A model generated the notes under the pieces. The model saw nothing but the letters and a program-made list of their open reading frames with translations. It searched no databases and was not told where the DNA came from. From Nitrosospira multiformis (GTDB taxonomy: Bacteria > Pseudomonadota > Gammaproteobacteria > Burkholderiales > Nitrosomonadaceae), in the NCBI RefSeq assembly GCF_900110185.1, contig NZ_FOCT01000012.1:1-64000 (forward strand): a stretch of DNA of 64,000 bases, read 5' to 3'. This document shows positions 37,417 through 46,357 of this stretch, in pieces; the stretch's first letter is position 1, and the number at the start of each line of letters is the position of its first letter. The position numbers and the translations under genes were made by a program.

Positions 37417-38499
37417 TCAAACGAGAATCTTGCCATTGCGGACGAAAGGATATTTCACGACCTTCGCTTTCAACTGTTTATCCCGAACGACGACCTGAAC
37501 TTCGTCTCCGGGAGATACGCCCAGGGGCAGGCGCGCCAAGGCGATCGACTGATTGAGTGTGGGCGAAAAGCCTCCGCTGGTAATTTCACCCTCGCCTCCG
37601 TCGTTTTGTGTAACCACCTTCTGATGGCTGCGCAATACCCCGCGATCCAACAACACCAGGCCGGTCAGTTGCTGGGTGACCGGCTTGTCCAGAAGCGCCT
37701 GCTTGCCGATGAAGTCGCGATCGCTCTTCAAATCCACCGTCCAGCCCAGCCCCGCTTCCAGGGGGTTGATGGTTTCATCCATATCCTGCCCGTAAAGGTT
37801 CATGCCTGCTTCGAGCCGCAGGGTATCTCTTGCACCCAGGCCTGCGGGGGCCACTCCCGCGGCGTGGAGTTTATTCCAGAAATTCATGGCGTCGGTTGCG
37901 GGAAGCGTAATCTCGAAACCGTCTTCGCCGGTGTAACCTGTGCGGGCGATAAAATACTTGTCAAAAAAGGCTGCCTGGAACAGCTTCAGATTCTCAGTGT
38001 CCGTCTGCGAGCCCGGGAGTACCTGCCACACCTTGGCGCGGGCATTGGGGCCTTGCACTGCGATCATCGCCAGATCCCTGCGGGGCGTGATTTCGAGACC
38101 GGGGGCTATCCGGTCGCGTTGCGAAAGCATCCATGCCATATCCTTATCGGCGGTCCCTGCATTGACCACCATCCGGAAATGCGATTCCGTCAGAAAATAG
38201 ATGATAAGATCATCTATTACTCCGCCGTCGGGGTTGAGCATGCAGGAGTAAAGCGCCTTGCCTGGCTGCGTCAGTTTGTCTATATTGTTGGCGACCAGTT
38301 GCCGCAGGAAGGCGCGCCCGCCCTCTCCCTCGATGTCGACGGCGAGCATATGGGACACATCGAACATGCCCGCATCGCTGCGCACCTTGTGGTGCTCATC
38401 AAGCTGCGAACCGTAATGCAGGGGCATGTCCCAGCCGCCAAAATCCACCATCTTGGCGTTCATATCGCGGTGGGTTTGATTTAGAGGAGTTGTTTTCAC
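37417..38499 (-). CDS. gcvT: Aminomethyltransferase (glycine cleavage T protein)
   Basis: Transfers the methylene group from GcvH to tetrahydrofolate. The 360 residues start at GTG 38499, giving [10 protein letters not shown] as in related proteins. A TTG further upstream lies inside the T-tract of the terminator hairpin and is rejected. Motifs include [14 protein letters not shown] and [12 protein letters not shown]. It is the first gene after the tandem glycine riboswitch, so it is the direct target of glycine control. Confidence 0.95.
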   Translation of the reverse strand: MKTTPLNQTHRDMNAKMVDFGGWDMPLHYGSQLDEHHKVRSDAGMFDVSHMLAVDIEGEGGRAFLRQLVANNIDKLTQPGKALYSCMLNPDGGVIDDLIIYFLTESHFRMVVNAGTADKDMAWMLSQRDRIAPGLEITPRRDLAMIAVQGPNARAKVWQVLPGSQTDTENLKLFQAAFFDKYFIARTGYTGEDGFEITLPATDAMNFWNKLHAAGVAPAGLGARDTLRLEAGMNLYGQDMDETINPLEAGLGWTVDLKSDRDFIGKQALLDKPVTQQLTGLVLLDRGVLRSHQKVVTQNDGGEGEITSGGFSPTLNQSIALARLPLGVSPGDEVQVVVRDKQLKAKVVKYPFVRNGKILV

Positions 38500-38512
38500 A
38501 GATCGATATCCC

Positions 38513-38547
38513 AAAAAAAAGGTGAGGTCATGCCTGATGACCTCACC
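38513..38547 (-). terminator. Intrinsic terminator between glycine riboswitch and gcvT
   Basis: On the minus strand GGTGAGGTCAT pairs with ATGACCTCACC (11 bp, 5-base loop), immediately followed by eight Ts at 38520-38513. It starts right after the second aptamer and ends 14 bases before the gcvT start. It is the likely expression platform of a glycine-responsive transcription switch. Confidence 0.85.
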
Positions 38548-38750
38548 CCTCTGTCCTTTTTACCTGAGAGATTACGGGCAGGATTTTCCCTGCTCCGTCT
38601 GCCCCTTCGGTGGCCAGCCCAATGCTGACACTCTCCAGATTGCCTTTTCGCAAGCGGTTATCAGGGATCAAGATCGACATGATCTGCGCCTGAGCGATTC
38701 CGGGGGGTTGCGCCTTCGGCGGCGACGATGAGTTCGCGCTCTTCCGCTTG
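38548..38750 (-). ncRNA. Tandem glycine riboswitch
   Basis: Two aptamers on the minus strand. Aptamer I (38750-38651) is closed by a perfect 7-bp P1, CAAGCGG/CCGCTTG, and contains GCCGAAGGCGCAA and CTCAGGCGCA. Aptamer II (about 38645-38548) contains ACCGAAGGGGCA and CTCTCAGGTAAAAAGGACAGAG. These are the hallmark glycine riboswitch elements. A short linker joins them and an intrinsic terminator follows. It should switch the gcv operon on when glycine is high. Confidence 0.93.
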
Positions 38751-38771
38751 GATATAAATGGCGAAACTCGA

Positions 38772-38801
38772 ACTATACCCTAGCATGCGGGATCAATACA
38801 A
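38772..38801 (-). promoter_or_regulatory. Candidate promoter of the gcv operon
   Basis: On the minus strand TTGTAT (38801-38796), an 18-base spacer and TATAGT (38777-38772) resemble a sigma70 promoter. Transcription would start about 15 bases upstream of aptamer I, the expected spot. Confidence 0.5.
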
Positions 38802-39020
38802 GGTTTAAAGCTCCTTTGGAACTCCTCCTTTGAACTCCTTTAGAAGCTAAGCTCCCGGATGGTTTCGTTCCGGTTTGTATAGATGGGATATCAGGTTCAT
38901 CGAGGAATTTTATGTTCCATAGTGTATCTTATTCAGAATTCTTGATTAGAGTTCTTGACAGCAGCCAAGCGACCCTAGTACGGAACACATCCTCCAGGCG
39001 GATCGGACAACGAGGCGGCA

Positions 39021-40733
39021 ATGTATCTTGATCATTTCGGTTTATCCAGGCAGCCATTTTCTCAATCGTCAGCCACTGATCGTGACTGTTTCTATGAAGG
39101 AGGAGGGCGAGGCGCAACTCTGGATGCCCTTATTTATGTATTGACGCGCGGCGAAGGCGAAGAGGGCATGATCGCTCTCACCGGCGAATCGGGTAGCGGC
39201 AAAACCGTGCTATGCCAGGCGTTGATGAAATGGCTGTCCGATAGCATGCGGGTTATTTATTCTGCAAAGAAAAACCCGTCGCAGGAAGCTTTACTGAATT
39301 CCATAATGGACGAATTGAAGTTTCAATCGGAGGAAGAGGGTCTGGTTCTTCCACCCTCGCCGACTGATGTCGATGAACTGCAGGAGATTCTCGCCGCCGT
39401 GCAGGTTGGTGACAGGCAAGTCGTGTTGCTGATAGACGAAGCGCATACTCTGCCAACAGAAACGCTGGAAGCACTGTGGCTGTTATACGAGCGGGCATCA
39501 TCCCACCATAAATTGCTGCAGGTCGTTCTGGTGGGTGAGCCGGGGCTGGAACTCACCCTGGCTTCGCAGCAGTTTACCCAGATCAGAAAAGCGATTCGCC
39601 ATCGTTATGTTTTGCAGCTACTAGATCGCAAAGCCGCGAGTGAATATCTGCTCTATCGGATGAGCGCAGTCGCAGGCTATGAAGGGCCAGACATTTTTTC
39701 ACCCGCTGCGCTGCGATTGATCGACGTTGCCGCCGGCGGAGTGTTGCGCCAGCTGAACATGATCGCCGACAAGTCGCTGATGGCAGCGTTTCTTGCGCAA
39801 GCTTCGAGCGTGGAGGCAGTTCATGTCAGAAAAATGATAACGGATCTCGGGCTTAAACCGCATCCCGATTGGAGGGACAAGCGCAATCGCCCCGAGTTCG
39901 TGGGACATCTTATAGCCGGGGCGGGCACCGCATCCTGTGCGGCAGTCGTGATAGTGCTGGGTGTCGCGGGTTGGCAAGCCTCGCATCCTCAACCGGCAGG
40001 CATCGGCAACGCCTCTGCTTCCTTGCCGCTTGAAGCGGGAGCGCCGTCAACATTCTCTGCTCCCGCTGCCACGATTCATCCCACCACGATCGCGACCACT
40101 CCCTCAAACGTTCTTGCAAACGCTCCGTCTTCCTCTTCCATTTCCGCCGCCACTCCGCTTCCCACCGGTGGGAGTAACAAGGAATCCGGGGGAAAGATAC
40201 CACCTGTCAGCAACACCCCCGCCAAGACCGCTACGGATAAGATTGCTACGGATAAGGCAAATAAGGAAACTGCCGCCAAGATCGGAACTGATAAAACACC
40301 TTCCGGAAGCGGGAAGGCGGCGGTGACAGGCACGCCTGCACAAAGTGGCCTTTCTGCCGAAGATCAGTCCGCCGGAGATGCAGCAAACACTATTGCAGGA
40401 GTCGATCTGGCGGAGTACAAGCTGCTCAAACAACGGGTCGAGGCGACCCGCGGAGCTTTCTCCAAGGCGGACCGGAATCTGTACACTATCGTGCTATACA
40501 CCACCACTAATGTCCAGCCTGATCGCATAGAGCGGTTTCTGGTGCGAGCCCGCGCGCTGGTTGATTTGTCGAATATTTATGTTTCTCCCCTTTCCAGGAA
40601 CAAGACCGGGTTTATCGTCACCTACGGCCTTTATCCGGACGAGTATGAAGCGAGCATGGCGGTGGCTGGACTTCCCGAGAAATACCAGACCGCTTTCGAT
40701 CCGGAATTGCGTACCCTGGGCGAACTGAAATAA
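39021..40733 (+). CDS. ExeA-like AAA ATPase with SPOR-like C-terminus
   Basis: A 570-residue protein. The N-terminal AAA/ExeA-type ATPase begins MYLDHFGLSRQPF. It has Walker A GESGSGKT (55-62) and Walker B VVLLIDEAH near residue 135. One transmembrane helix (about 300-322) leads to a long Ala/Pro/Thr/Lys linker, including a TDKIATDKANKE stretch encoded by repeated GCTACGGATAAG. The periplasmic C-terminal part (about 470-570) resembles a SPOR peptidoglycan-binding fold. The family is linked to type II secretion or cell wall remodelling, but no gsp genes are nearby. Confidence 0.82.
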   Translation: MYLDHFGLSRQPFSQSSATDRDCFYEGGGRGATLDALIYVLTRGEGEEGMIALTGESGSGKTVLCQALMKWLSDSMRVIYSAKKNPSQEALLNSIMDELKFQSEEEGLVLPPSPTDVDELQEILAAVQVGDRQVVLLIDEAHTLPTETLEALWLLYERASSHHKLLQVVLVGEPGLELTLASQQFTQIRKAIRHRYVLQLLDRKAASEYLLYRMSAVAGYEGPDIFSPAALRLIDVAAGGVLRQLNMIADKSLMAAFLAQASSVEAVHVRKMITDLGLKPHPDWRDKRNRPEFVGHLIAGAGTASCAAVVIVLGVAGWQASHPQPAGIGNASASLPLEAGAPSTFSAPAATIHPTTIATTPSNVLANAPSSSSISAATPLPTGGSNKESGGKIPPVSNTPAKTATDKIATDKANKETAAKIGTDKTPSGSGKAAVTGTPAQSGLSAEDQSAGDAANTIAGVDLAEYKLLKQRVEATRGAFSKADRNLYTIVLYTTTNVQPDRIERFLVRARALVDLSNIYVSPLSRNKTGFIVTYGLYPDEYEASMAVAGLPEKYQTAFDPELRTLGELK

Positions 40734-40839
40734 TCTGCCCCAAACGTTGCCCGCACGTCCCAGCTTTATGGGAGGAGCGGCTTATTCCCTGCTTTCCTGA
40801 TGTTACAATCGCCGTTTCCTGTTGATATCCGCTTCCTTC

Positions 40840-42135
40840 ATGCCTACCCCCCATCTTGATACTGCCTTGAGCGGCCCCATTCTTGATCTTGAAAGATGCA
40901 TCCTCAATGCCATGCCTTCGATCGAGCAATGGTTGCGCAATGAATGGCAGACGCATGCTGCGCCTTTTTACTGCTCCGTGGATTTGCGCAATAGCGGATT
41001 CAAGCTGGCACCCGTCGATACCAACCTGTTTCCAGGAGGCTTCAATAATCTAAACCGCGAATTCATGCCCTTATGCGTGCAGGCGATGATGGCGGCAATC
41101 GATAAAATCTGTACCGGCGGGCGCAGTGTATTGCTGATTCCGGAAAGTCACACGCGCAATATTTTTTATTTGCAAAATCTGGCGACCTTGCACGCAATCA
41201 TGCGGCACGCCGGCATTCATGTCCGTATCGGAACGCTGCTTCCTGAGATCACCGCACCCACTGCGCTCGACCTGCCCGATGGAAACAAGCTCACACTCGA
41301 ACCCATCCAGCGGAAGGGCAATCGGGTCGTTCTGGAGGATTTCGATCCCTGTGTCGTGCTTCTCAACAACGACCTTTCCACCGGCACACCGGCCGTCCTG
41401 CGGAATCTCGAGCAGACGGTCATTCCTCCCCTGCATGCGGGATGGACCAGCCGGCGGAAATCCCATCATTTCACCGCCTACGATAACGTCTCGCAGCAGT
41501 TTGCGAGCCTGATTGGTATTGACCCGTGGCTTATCAATCCTTATTTCGCTTCCTGCGGAAAAATCAACTTTCGCGAAAAAAAGGGTGAAGACTGCGTGGC
41601 CAATACGGTGGATGAAATCCTGCACCAGATCCGGGAGAAATATGCCGAGTATGGAGTCAGGAAAGACCCCTTCGTGATTGTGAAGGCAGATGCCGGTACG
41701 TACGGAATGGGGATAATGACCGTAAAAGATGGCGCGGAAGTACGCACACTCAGCCGGAAACAGCGCAACAAGATGGCGGTTGTAAAAGAAGGATTGCAGG
41801 TGACCGACATCATGGTGCAGGAAGGGGTTTATACGTTTGAGAATATCGACGATGCGGTGGCGGAGCCCGTCATCTATATGATCGATCGCTATGTCGTCGG
41901 TGGTTTCTATCGGGTGCATACCGAGCGGGGCGTCGACGAGAATCTCAATGCCCCCGGTATGCATTTTGTACCGCTGGCATTCGAAGATACCTGTCTTCTA
42001 CCGGATCGGGAAGCGCAGCCGGGTTGCAGCGCCAATCGATTTTATGCTTATGGCGTCATAGCCCGGCTGGCTTTGCTGGCGGCTGCACAAGAACTGGAAA
42101 AAAGTGAGGCGAGAATCGAAGCCGTCGTGGCTTAG
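40840..42135 (+). CDS. gshA: Glutamate-cysteine ligase (proteobacterial GshA, PF08886 type)
   Basis: First step of glutathione synthesis, joining glutamate and cysteine. The 431 residues belong to the ATP-grasp-like form found in beta- and some gammaproteobacteria, not the E. coli form. Recognisable segments are PVDTNLFPGGFNNLN, LLIPESHTRNIFY, and VKADAGTYGMGIMTV. ATG 40840 is preferred to the upstream TTG. gshB follows about 265 bases later. Confidence 0.94.
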   Translation: MPTPHLDTALSGPILDLERCILNAMPSIEQWLRNEWQTHAAPFYCSVDLRNSGFKLAPVDTNLFPGGFNNLNREFMPLCVQAMMAAIDKICTGGRSVLLIPESHTRNIFYLQNLATLHAIMRHAGIHVRIGTLLPEITAPTALDLPDGNKLTLEPIQRKGNRVVLEDFDPCVVLLNNDLSTGTPAVLRNLEQTVIPPLHAGWTSRRKSHHFTAYDNVSQQFASLIGIDPWLINPYFASCGKINFREKKGEDCVANTVDEILHQIREKYAEYGVRKDPFVIVKADAGTYGMGIMTVKDGAEVRTLSRKQRNKMAVVKEGLQVTDIMVQEGVYTFENIDDAVAEPVIYMIDRYVVGGFYRVHTERGVDENLNAPGMHFVPLAFEDTCLLPDREAQPGCSANRFYAYGVIARLALLAAAQELEKSEARIEAVVA

Positions 42136-42399
42136 CACAGTCTCATTCATTCATTTTCTCCGGATTTTCCTTGGGAAGTTTCCCTGAAAAAGAATCCCGA
42201 AAATGGACAGCGGCTCATCTGCAGGGGGGAGTCCGTTAAAAACCGCACCGGCTTGATGAAAGGGGCAAGCAGTCTGCCCCAGATGCTATGCTGATAACAG
42301 CCTCCCACACATTTTGGTTTGATAACGCACGTTTTGTTCACTCTCCCGCCCCTGATGCTTCATCTTCATCCCATTCTCATATAATCCCCCTGATAACTC

Positions 42400-43350
42400 A
42401 TGAGATTTGCCTTTGTTCTTGATCACCTCGATTCAATCAAAACGCGCAAGGATTCGAGCGTGGCCATCATGCGCGAGGCGGCAGCAAGGGGTCACACGTT
42501 ATTCTCGATGCAACAGGGAGACCTCGCCTGGCAGCGAGGGAATACGGTCGGTTTCGCGCGCACGCTCGAATTGACCGGTGAGGACTCTCAGGGACGGCTG
42601 TGGTATCGGGTGGACGAGCCGGAAGAAATACCGCTTCAGGAATTCGATGCCGTACTGATGCGCAAGGATCCGCCGTTTGATATGGAGTATATCTACAGCA
42701 CTTACTTGCTGGAACTGGCTGAAACGCGCGGTGCCCGCATCGTCAACAGCGCGCGCGCAATCCGCGACCATAACGAGAAGCTTGCGGTGGCGAAGTTTCC
42801 CGAATATGCGGTGGAAACGCTGGTGACGCGAAGCGAAAGCCTGCTTCGCCATTTTCTTGCGGAGCACGACGACATCATTCTCAAGCCGCTTGACGGCATG
42901 GGTGGGGCAAGCGTGTTTCGTGTTCACCGGGGGGATCACAATATCGGGGTGATAATAGAAACATTGACGCACTACGGTACAAAGACCATCATGGCTCAAC
43001 GGTATATCCACGAAATCACCCAGGGAGACAAGCGCATCCTGTTGATCGCGGGCGAGCCCGTCCCTTATACACTTGCCCGTATTCCGAAGCCTGGGGAATT
43101 CCGGGGTAATCTGAATGTGGGCGCTACCGGCATCGCCCAGCCACTCAGCCCGCGGGATCGTGAAATTGCCGAGGCACTCGGTCCCGCGTTGTTCAATGAA
43201 GGTTTGATGCTGGTGGGACTGGATGTCATCGGGGATTATCTCACCGAGATCAATGTCACCAGTCCTACGGGTATGAGGGAAATTTCAGACCAGACCGGCT
43301 TCAATGTGGCGGGAATGATGGTGGATGCCCTCGAAAAAAGACCATTTTAA
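42400..43350 (+). CDS. gshB: Glutathione synthetase
   Basis: ATP-grasp ligase adding glycine to gamma-glutamylcysteine. The 316-residue length is standard. It starts MRFAFVLDHLDSIKTRKDSS, followed by AVLMRKDPPFDMEYIY, KPLDGMGGASVFR and a C-terminal INVTSPTGMREI. The gap to gshA (42136-42399) shows no gene. A strong bidirectional hairpin follows at 43361-43395. Confidence 0.97.
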   Translation: MRFAFVLDHLDSIKTRKDSSVAIMREAAARGHTLFSMQQGDLAWQRGNTVGFARTLELTGEDSQGRLWYRVDEPEEIPLQEFDAVLMRKDPPFDMEYIYSTYLLELAETRGARIVNSARAIRDHNEKLAVAKFPEYAVETLVTRSESLLRHFLAEHDDIILKPLDGMGGASVFRVHRGDHNIGVIIETLTHYGTKTIMAQRYIHEITQGDKRILLIAGEPVPYTLARIPKPGEFRGNLNVGATGIAQPLSPRDREIAEALGPALFNEGLMLVGLDVIGDYLTEINVTSPTGMREISDQTGFNVAGMMVDALEKRPF

Positions 43351-43360
43351 GATTGAAAAG

Positions 43361-43395
43361 CCGCGGTATTGTGATCATGCAAGACAATACCGCGG
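43361..43395. terminator. Bidirectional terminator-like hairpin after gshB
   Basis: CCGCGGTATTGT (43361-43372) and ACAATACCGCGG (43384-43395) form a perfect 12-bp stem with an 11-base loop. It lies between two convergent genes. On the minus strand it is followed by CTTTTC; on the plus strand there is no T-tract, so it is strongest as the terminator for the minus-strand gene. Confidence 0.7.
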
Positions 43396-43439
43396 CGACA
43401 GGTGCTCCTCTATAAGGGGTGGCGTAAAGATATCTGAAG

Positions 43440-45482
43440 CTATTTGAGTACTTCGAAGAGGTTATTAAAGTCATCAGTCCAGGTGGAAAGACCGAAAATT
43501 GATTTAATCGGACTTGTGGCGGCTCGCATTGGCTCTGTCTGCAAGATTTGTTTATCCTTTGCAATTAACACCCAATCCGTTTTTCGTAACGATGAATTCG
43601 TTGCGTCGTCATGGATCAGTACAGAGTACAACCCCTGATCGGCAGCGATTTTTTGCACGACAGGGGCGAGTGATAGGAAGGTGTTAGTAACGTGAAAGGC
43701 AATGATACCTTTTGAATTCATGTGGCGCAGGTAAACTGCTACTGCCTCCCGCGTAATGAGATGAATAGGAACAGAATCGCCGGAAAAGGCATCTATGGCA
43801 AGTACATCGAAATTTTGCGGCTCCTCTTTTTCCAATGAAAGGCGAGCATCGCCCTGCACAATTTCGATGCGAGCTTTACTGTCATCCACAAAAGTGAATT
43901 CGCTATGGGCTAATTCGATCACTTGAGGATTGATTTCGTAAAAACGGTAAACATCCCCTGCCCGACCATAAACGGCGAGTGTACCTGCCCCAAGACCGAT
44001 CACACCAACTTTTTTCCCTTCCGATCTGGTATGTGCGATGGCGAGACCGATTCCGGCTGTTGGGCCATAATACGTTGTTGGCTCTAACCGACGATCTGGA
44101 GCGAGATATTGTCCTCCGTGTTTCACGGAGCCGTGGAGGAGTTCCCGAATGTTGTTCGCCGGATTTTCGTCGATTTGATCGACAGTAAGCAGTGTTCCAT
44201 AAAAGCTGCGTTCCATCTTGCGAACATCCGTGAAATCATCGGATATCTGAACAAGGAGAAAGTATCCGCAGAGCAATGCAAGGAAGGAAGTTGCCGCAGT
44301 TAACAGCTTTCTTTCCTGAAAGAGAAAAAGCGCCAGCAAGGCAATAATGATGAACCCGATGCCCAGCTCATAATACGCCGGAAGGACGCGCGGAGCGACA
44401 AGGCCGATCATAATTCCGCCCGTCGCGCCCCCGATGGAAATCAGGAGGTAAAACCGGGTCAAGTAACGTGTCGCGGGGCGCATTCGAGCTAATTCGCCAT
44501 GAGCGAACATGCAAAAGAAGAACAGACCGATTGTGTACAAGGGGATGGCGGTCTTTACGTTGTAGCCGATGCCGCCTTGCAAACCATAAGCGCATATTGC
44601 AAGAAGCGCTGCTGTGGGGATCAAAAAGCGGGAACGAACATACCATCGGTCGCTTTCGAAACATAGAACAAAGGTAAGTAAGTAGATAACAAGTGGCAGG
44701 AGCCACAGAAAGGGGATTGCAGCAACGTTCTGGGTGACGTGGTTGGTAATGGCAAGCAAAAGCCATGAGCCTATCCCGGACAGGCTGAGCCACAACAGAT
44801 AGGTTCGCAGTCCGGGATTCTGTGCATCTTCCGGTTTTTGATCCTGAACATGGGCTTTTGTTTGCGGGAGTTTCACGCGGCGAAAGAAATAGAAGCCGCA
44901 AGCAGCACAAAGAGAGGCAAATAATGCGTAAGCACCGGACCATGTAAAAGCTTGGGAATAGAGGGATATTTGTGGCTCAATGAGGAATGGATAACTGATA
45001 AGGGCTAGCAATGAGGCAAGATTCGATAATGCAAAGAATCGGTAGACGTCAGTACCTATATGTGTATGGCTCACCCACGCCTGAAGAAGCGGGCCGGTAG
45101 TCGAGACCAGAAAGTAGGGCAGGCCGATGGTACTCGTCAGGAGTACTAGTATCCACAGCGAGGGATCCTCAGTACCGATAGGCTTCCAGGATGGATCGGG
45201 TATTATGGGTAAAAAGATCAGACTTACGGAAAGCAACGTCACGTGCAGCGTTATCTGATGTGGAGGCTTGAGATGCCGCGTAATCCAATCCGAGTACGCA
45301 TACCCAGCCATTAGTACGACTTGAAAAAATACCATGCAGGTCGCCCAAACTGCTGCCGAACCTCCAAACCACGGCAGAATATACTTGGAAATGAGCGGTT
45401 GAACCAGGAATAAAAGGAACGCGCTGGAAAAGATTGTGGCGGCAAACATCGCCGTACTTATCGATTTGCTTGCTTCATACAT
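43440..45482 (-). CDS. Fused MFS transporter / spermidine synthase-like protein
   Basis: A 680-residue protein. Residues 1-400 form about 12 membrane helices of a transporter-like domain. Residues about 470-680 form an aminopropyltransferase-like Rossmann domain with GVIGLGAGTLAVYGRAG (SAM/dcSAM site), FYEINPQVIELA and LAIDAFSGDSVPIHL. Such fusions are common in proteobacteria, but their substrate is unproven and many lack polyamine synthase activity. It is convergent with gshB. Confidence 0.85.
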   Translation of the reverse strand: MYEASKSISTAMFAATIFSSAFLLFLVQPLISKYILPWFGGSAAVWATCMVFFQVVLMAGYAYSDWITRHLKPPHQITLHVTLLSVSLIFLPIIPDPSWKPIGTEDPSLWILVLLTSTIGLPYFLVSTTGPLLQAWVSHTHIGTDVYRFFALSNLASLLALISYPFLIEPQISLYSQAFTWSGAYALFASLCAACGFYFFRRVKLPQTKAHVQDQKPEDAQNPGLRTYLLWLSLSGIGSWLLLAITNHVTQNVAAIPFLWLLPLVIYLLTFVLCFESDRWYVRSRFLIPTAALLAICAYGLQGGIGYNVKTAIPLYTIGLFFFCMFAHGELARMRPATRYLTRFYLLISIGGATGGIMIGLVAPRVLPAYYELGIGFIIIALLALFLFQERKLLTAATSFLALLCGYFLLVQISDDFTDVRKMERSFYGTLLTVDQIDENPANNIRELLHGSVKHGGQYLAPDRRLEPTTYYGPTAGIGLAIAHTRSEGKKVGVIGLGAGTLAVYGRAGDVYRFYEINPQVIELAHSEFTFVDDSKARIEIVQGDARLSLEKEEPQNFDVLAIDAFSGDSVPIHLITREAVAVYLRHMNSKGIIAFHVTNTFLSLAPVVQKIAADQGLYSVLIHDDATNSSLRKTDWVLIAKDKQILQTEPMRAATSPIKSIFGLSTWTDDFNNLFEVLK

Positions 45483-45691
45483 ACTTCATCCTTCACGGCT
45501 ACCAGAAGCCAGGAACTTTCTCAATAATTCCTTGAAGTGCGGTGTTATCAAGATCGGAAGAATCTCTATCGTGATGATGGACATTGTCCGATGGCAACGG
45601 GGCGCAGGTAACGAGGCGCTTGAGCCCGAAGGATCTGCGACAATGCTAAAATGTTTTCAACCCTCTGATACTCAATATAGCAGGGCAGAAC

Positions 45692-46084
45692 ATGATCGGG
45701 ATTTTAATTATTTCTCACGGTAATCTGGGCGAGAGTCTTGTCGAGAGCGCCAATCACGTGATGGGAAAGAAATTGCCGGACTTGGCGCATATCGCCATTC
45801 ATCCTCAGGATGATCCTGACGTTATCCTCTCAGAAGCAGTGGGATCGATAAGAGAACTGGATAGCGGCGAGGGCGTGCTGGTATTGAGCGACATCTGCGG
45901 CGCAACCCCGTGCAATATAGCCACCCGGCTCGCTGCTTCCACAGAAAGGGTGATATGTCTTGCGGGAGCGAATCTGCCCATGCTGGTGCGTGCACTTACC
46001 TATCGCACCGAGCCGTTGGAATCGGTGGCGGAGAAGGCGCTGGCAGGCGGACGGGACGGTGTTTTTCGTATAAACCCAAGTTGA
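45692..46084 (+). CDS. PTS EIIA component, mannose family
   Basis: A 130-residue EIIA(Man)-type phosphocarrier. His9 in IISHGNLGESL is the expected phosphorylation site, and VLSDICGATPCNIA is the conserved middle motif. It is first gene of a three-gene operon with HPr (three-base gap) and EI. No sugar permease (EIIB/C/D) is nearby, so it is probably regulatory. Confidence 0.94.
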   Translation: MIGILIISHGNLGESLVESANHVMGKKLPDLAHIAIHPQDDPDVILSEAVGSIRELDSGEGVLVLSDICGATPCNIATRLAASTERVICLAGANLPMLVRALTYRTEPLESVAEKALAGGRDGVFRINPS

Positions 46085-46087
46085 TAA

Positions 46088-46357
46088 ATGCAATATAAAG
46101 AGATCAAGATCCTGAACAAACTGGGGATGCACGCCCGTGCTTCCGCCAAATTCACCCAGTTGGCCAGCCGGTACCGGAGCGATGTGTGGTTGTCCCGAAA
46201 CGATCGCAAAGTCAACGCAAAAAGCATCATGGGCGTCATGATGCTGGCGGCGAACCAGGGCGCGACTCTGGTCATTGAAACCGCGGGTGAAGACGAGATT
46301 GAGGCAATGCAGGCCTTGGTACAACTGATTGAGGATCGCTTCGGAGAAAGCGAATGA
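46088..46357 (+). CDS. ptsH: Phosphocarrier protein HPr
   Basis: An 89-residue phosphocarrier with active-site His15 (LGMHARAS) and a regulatory serine at 46 (KSIMGVM), the residue phosphorylated by HPr kinase in organisms that have one. It transfers phosphate from EI to EIIA. Its stop overlaps the ptsI start (ATGA). Confidence 0.96.
   Translation: MQYKEIKILNKLGMHARASAKFTQLASRYRSDVWLSRNDRKVNAKSIMGVMMLAANQGATLVIETAGEDEIEAMQALVQLIEDRFGESE

Noticed and set aside
41071..41964. 297-codon minus-strand frame over gshA
   Set aside because: Antisense shadow of gshA; no recognisable domain.
42147..42341. 64-codon minus-strand frame between gshA and gshB
   Set aside because: No ribosome binding site or family features.
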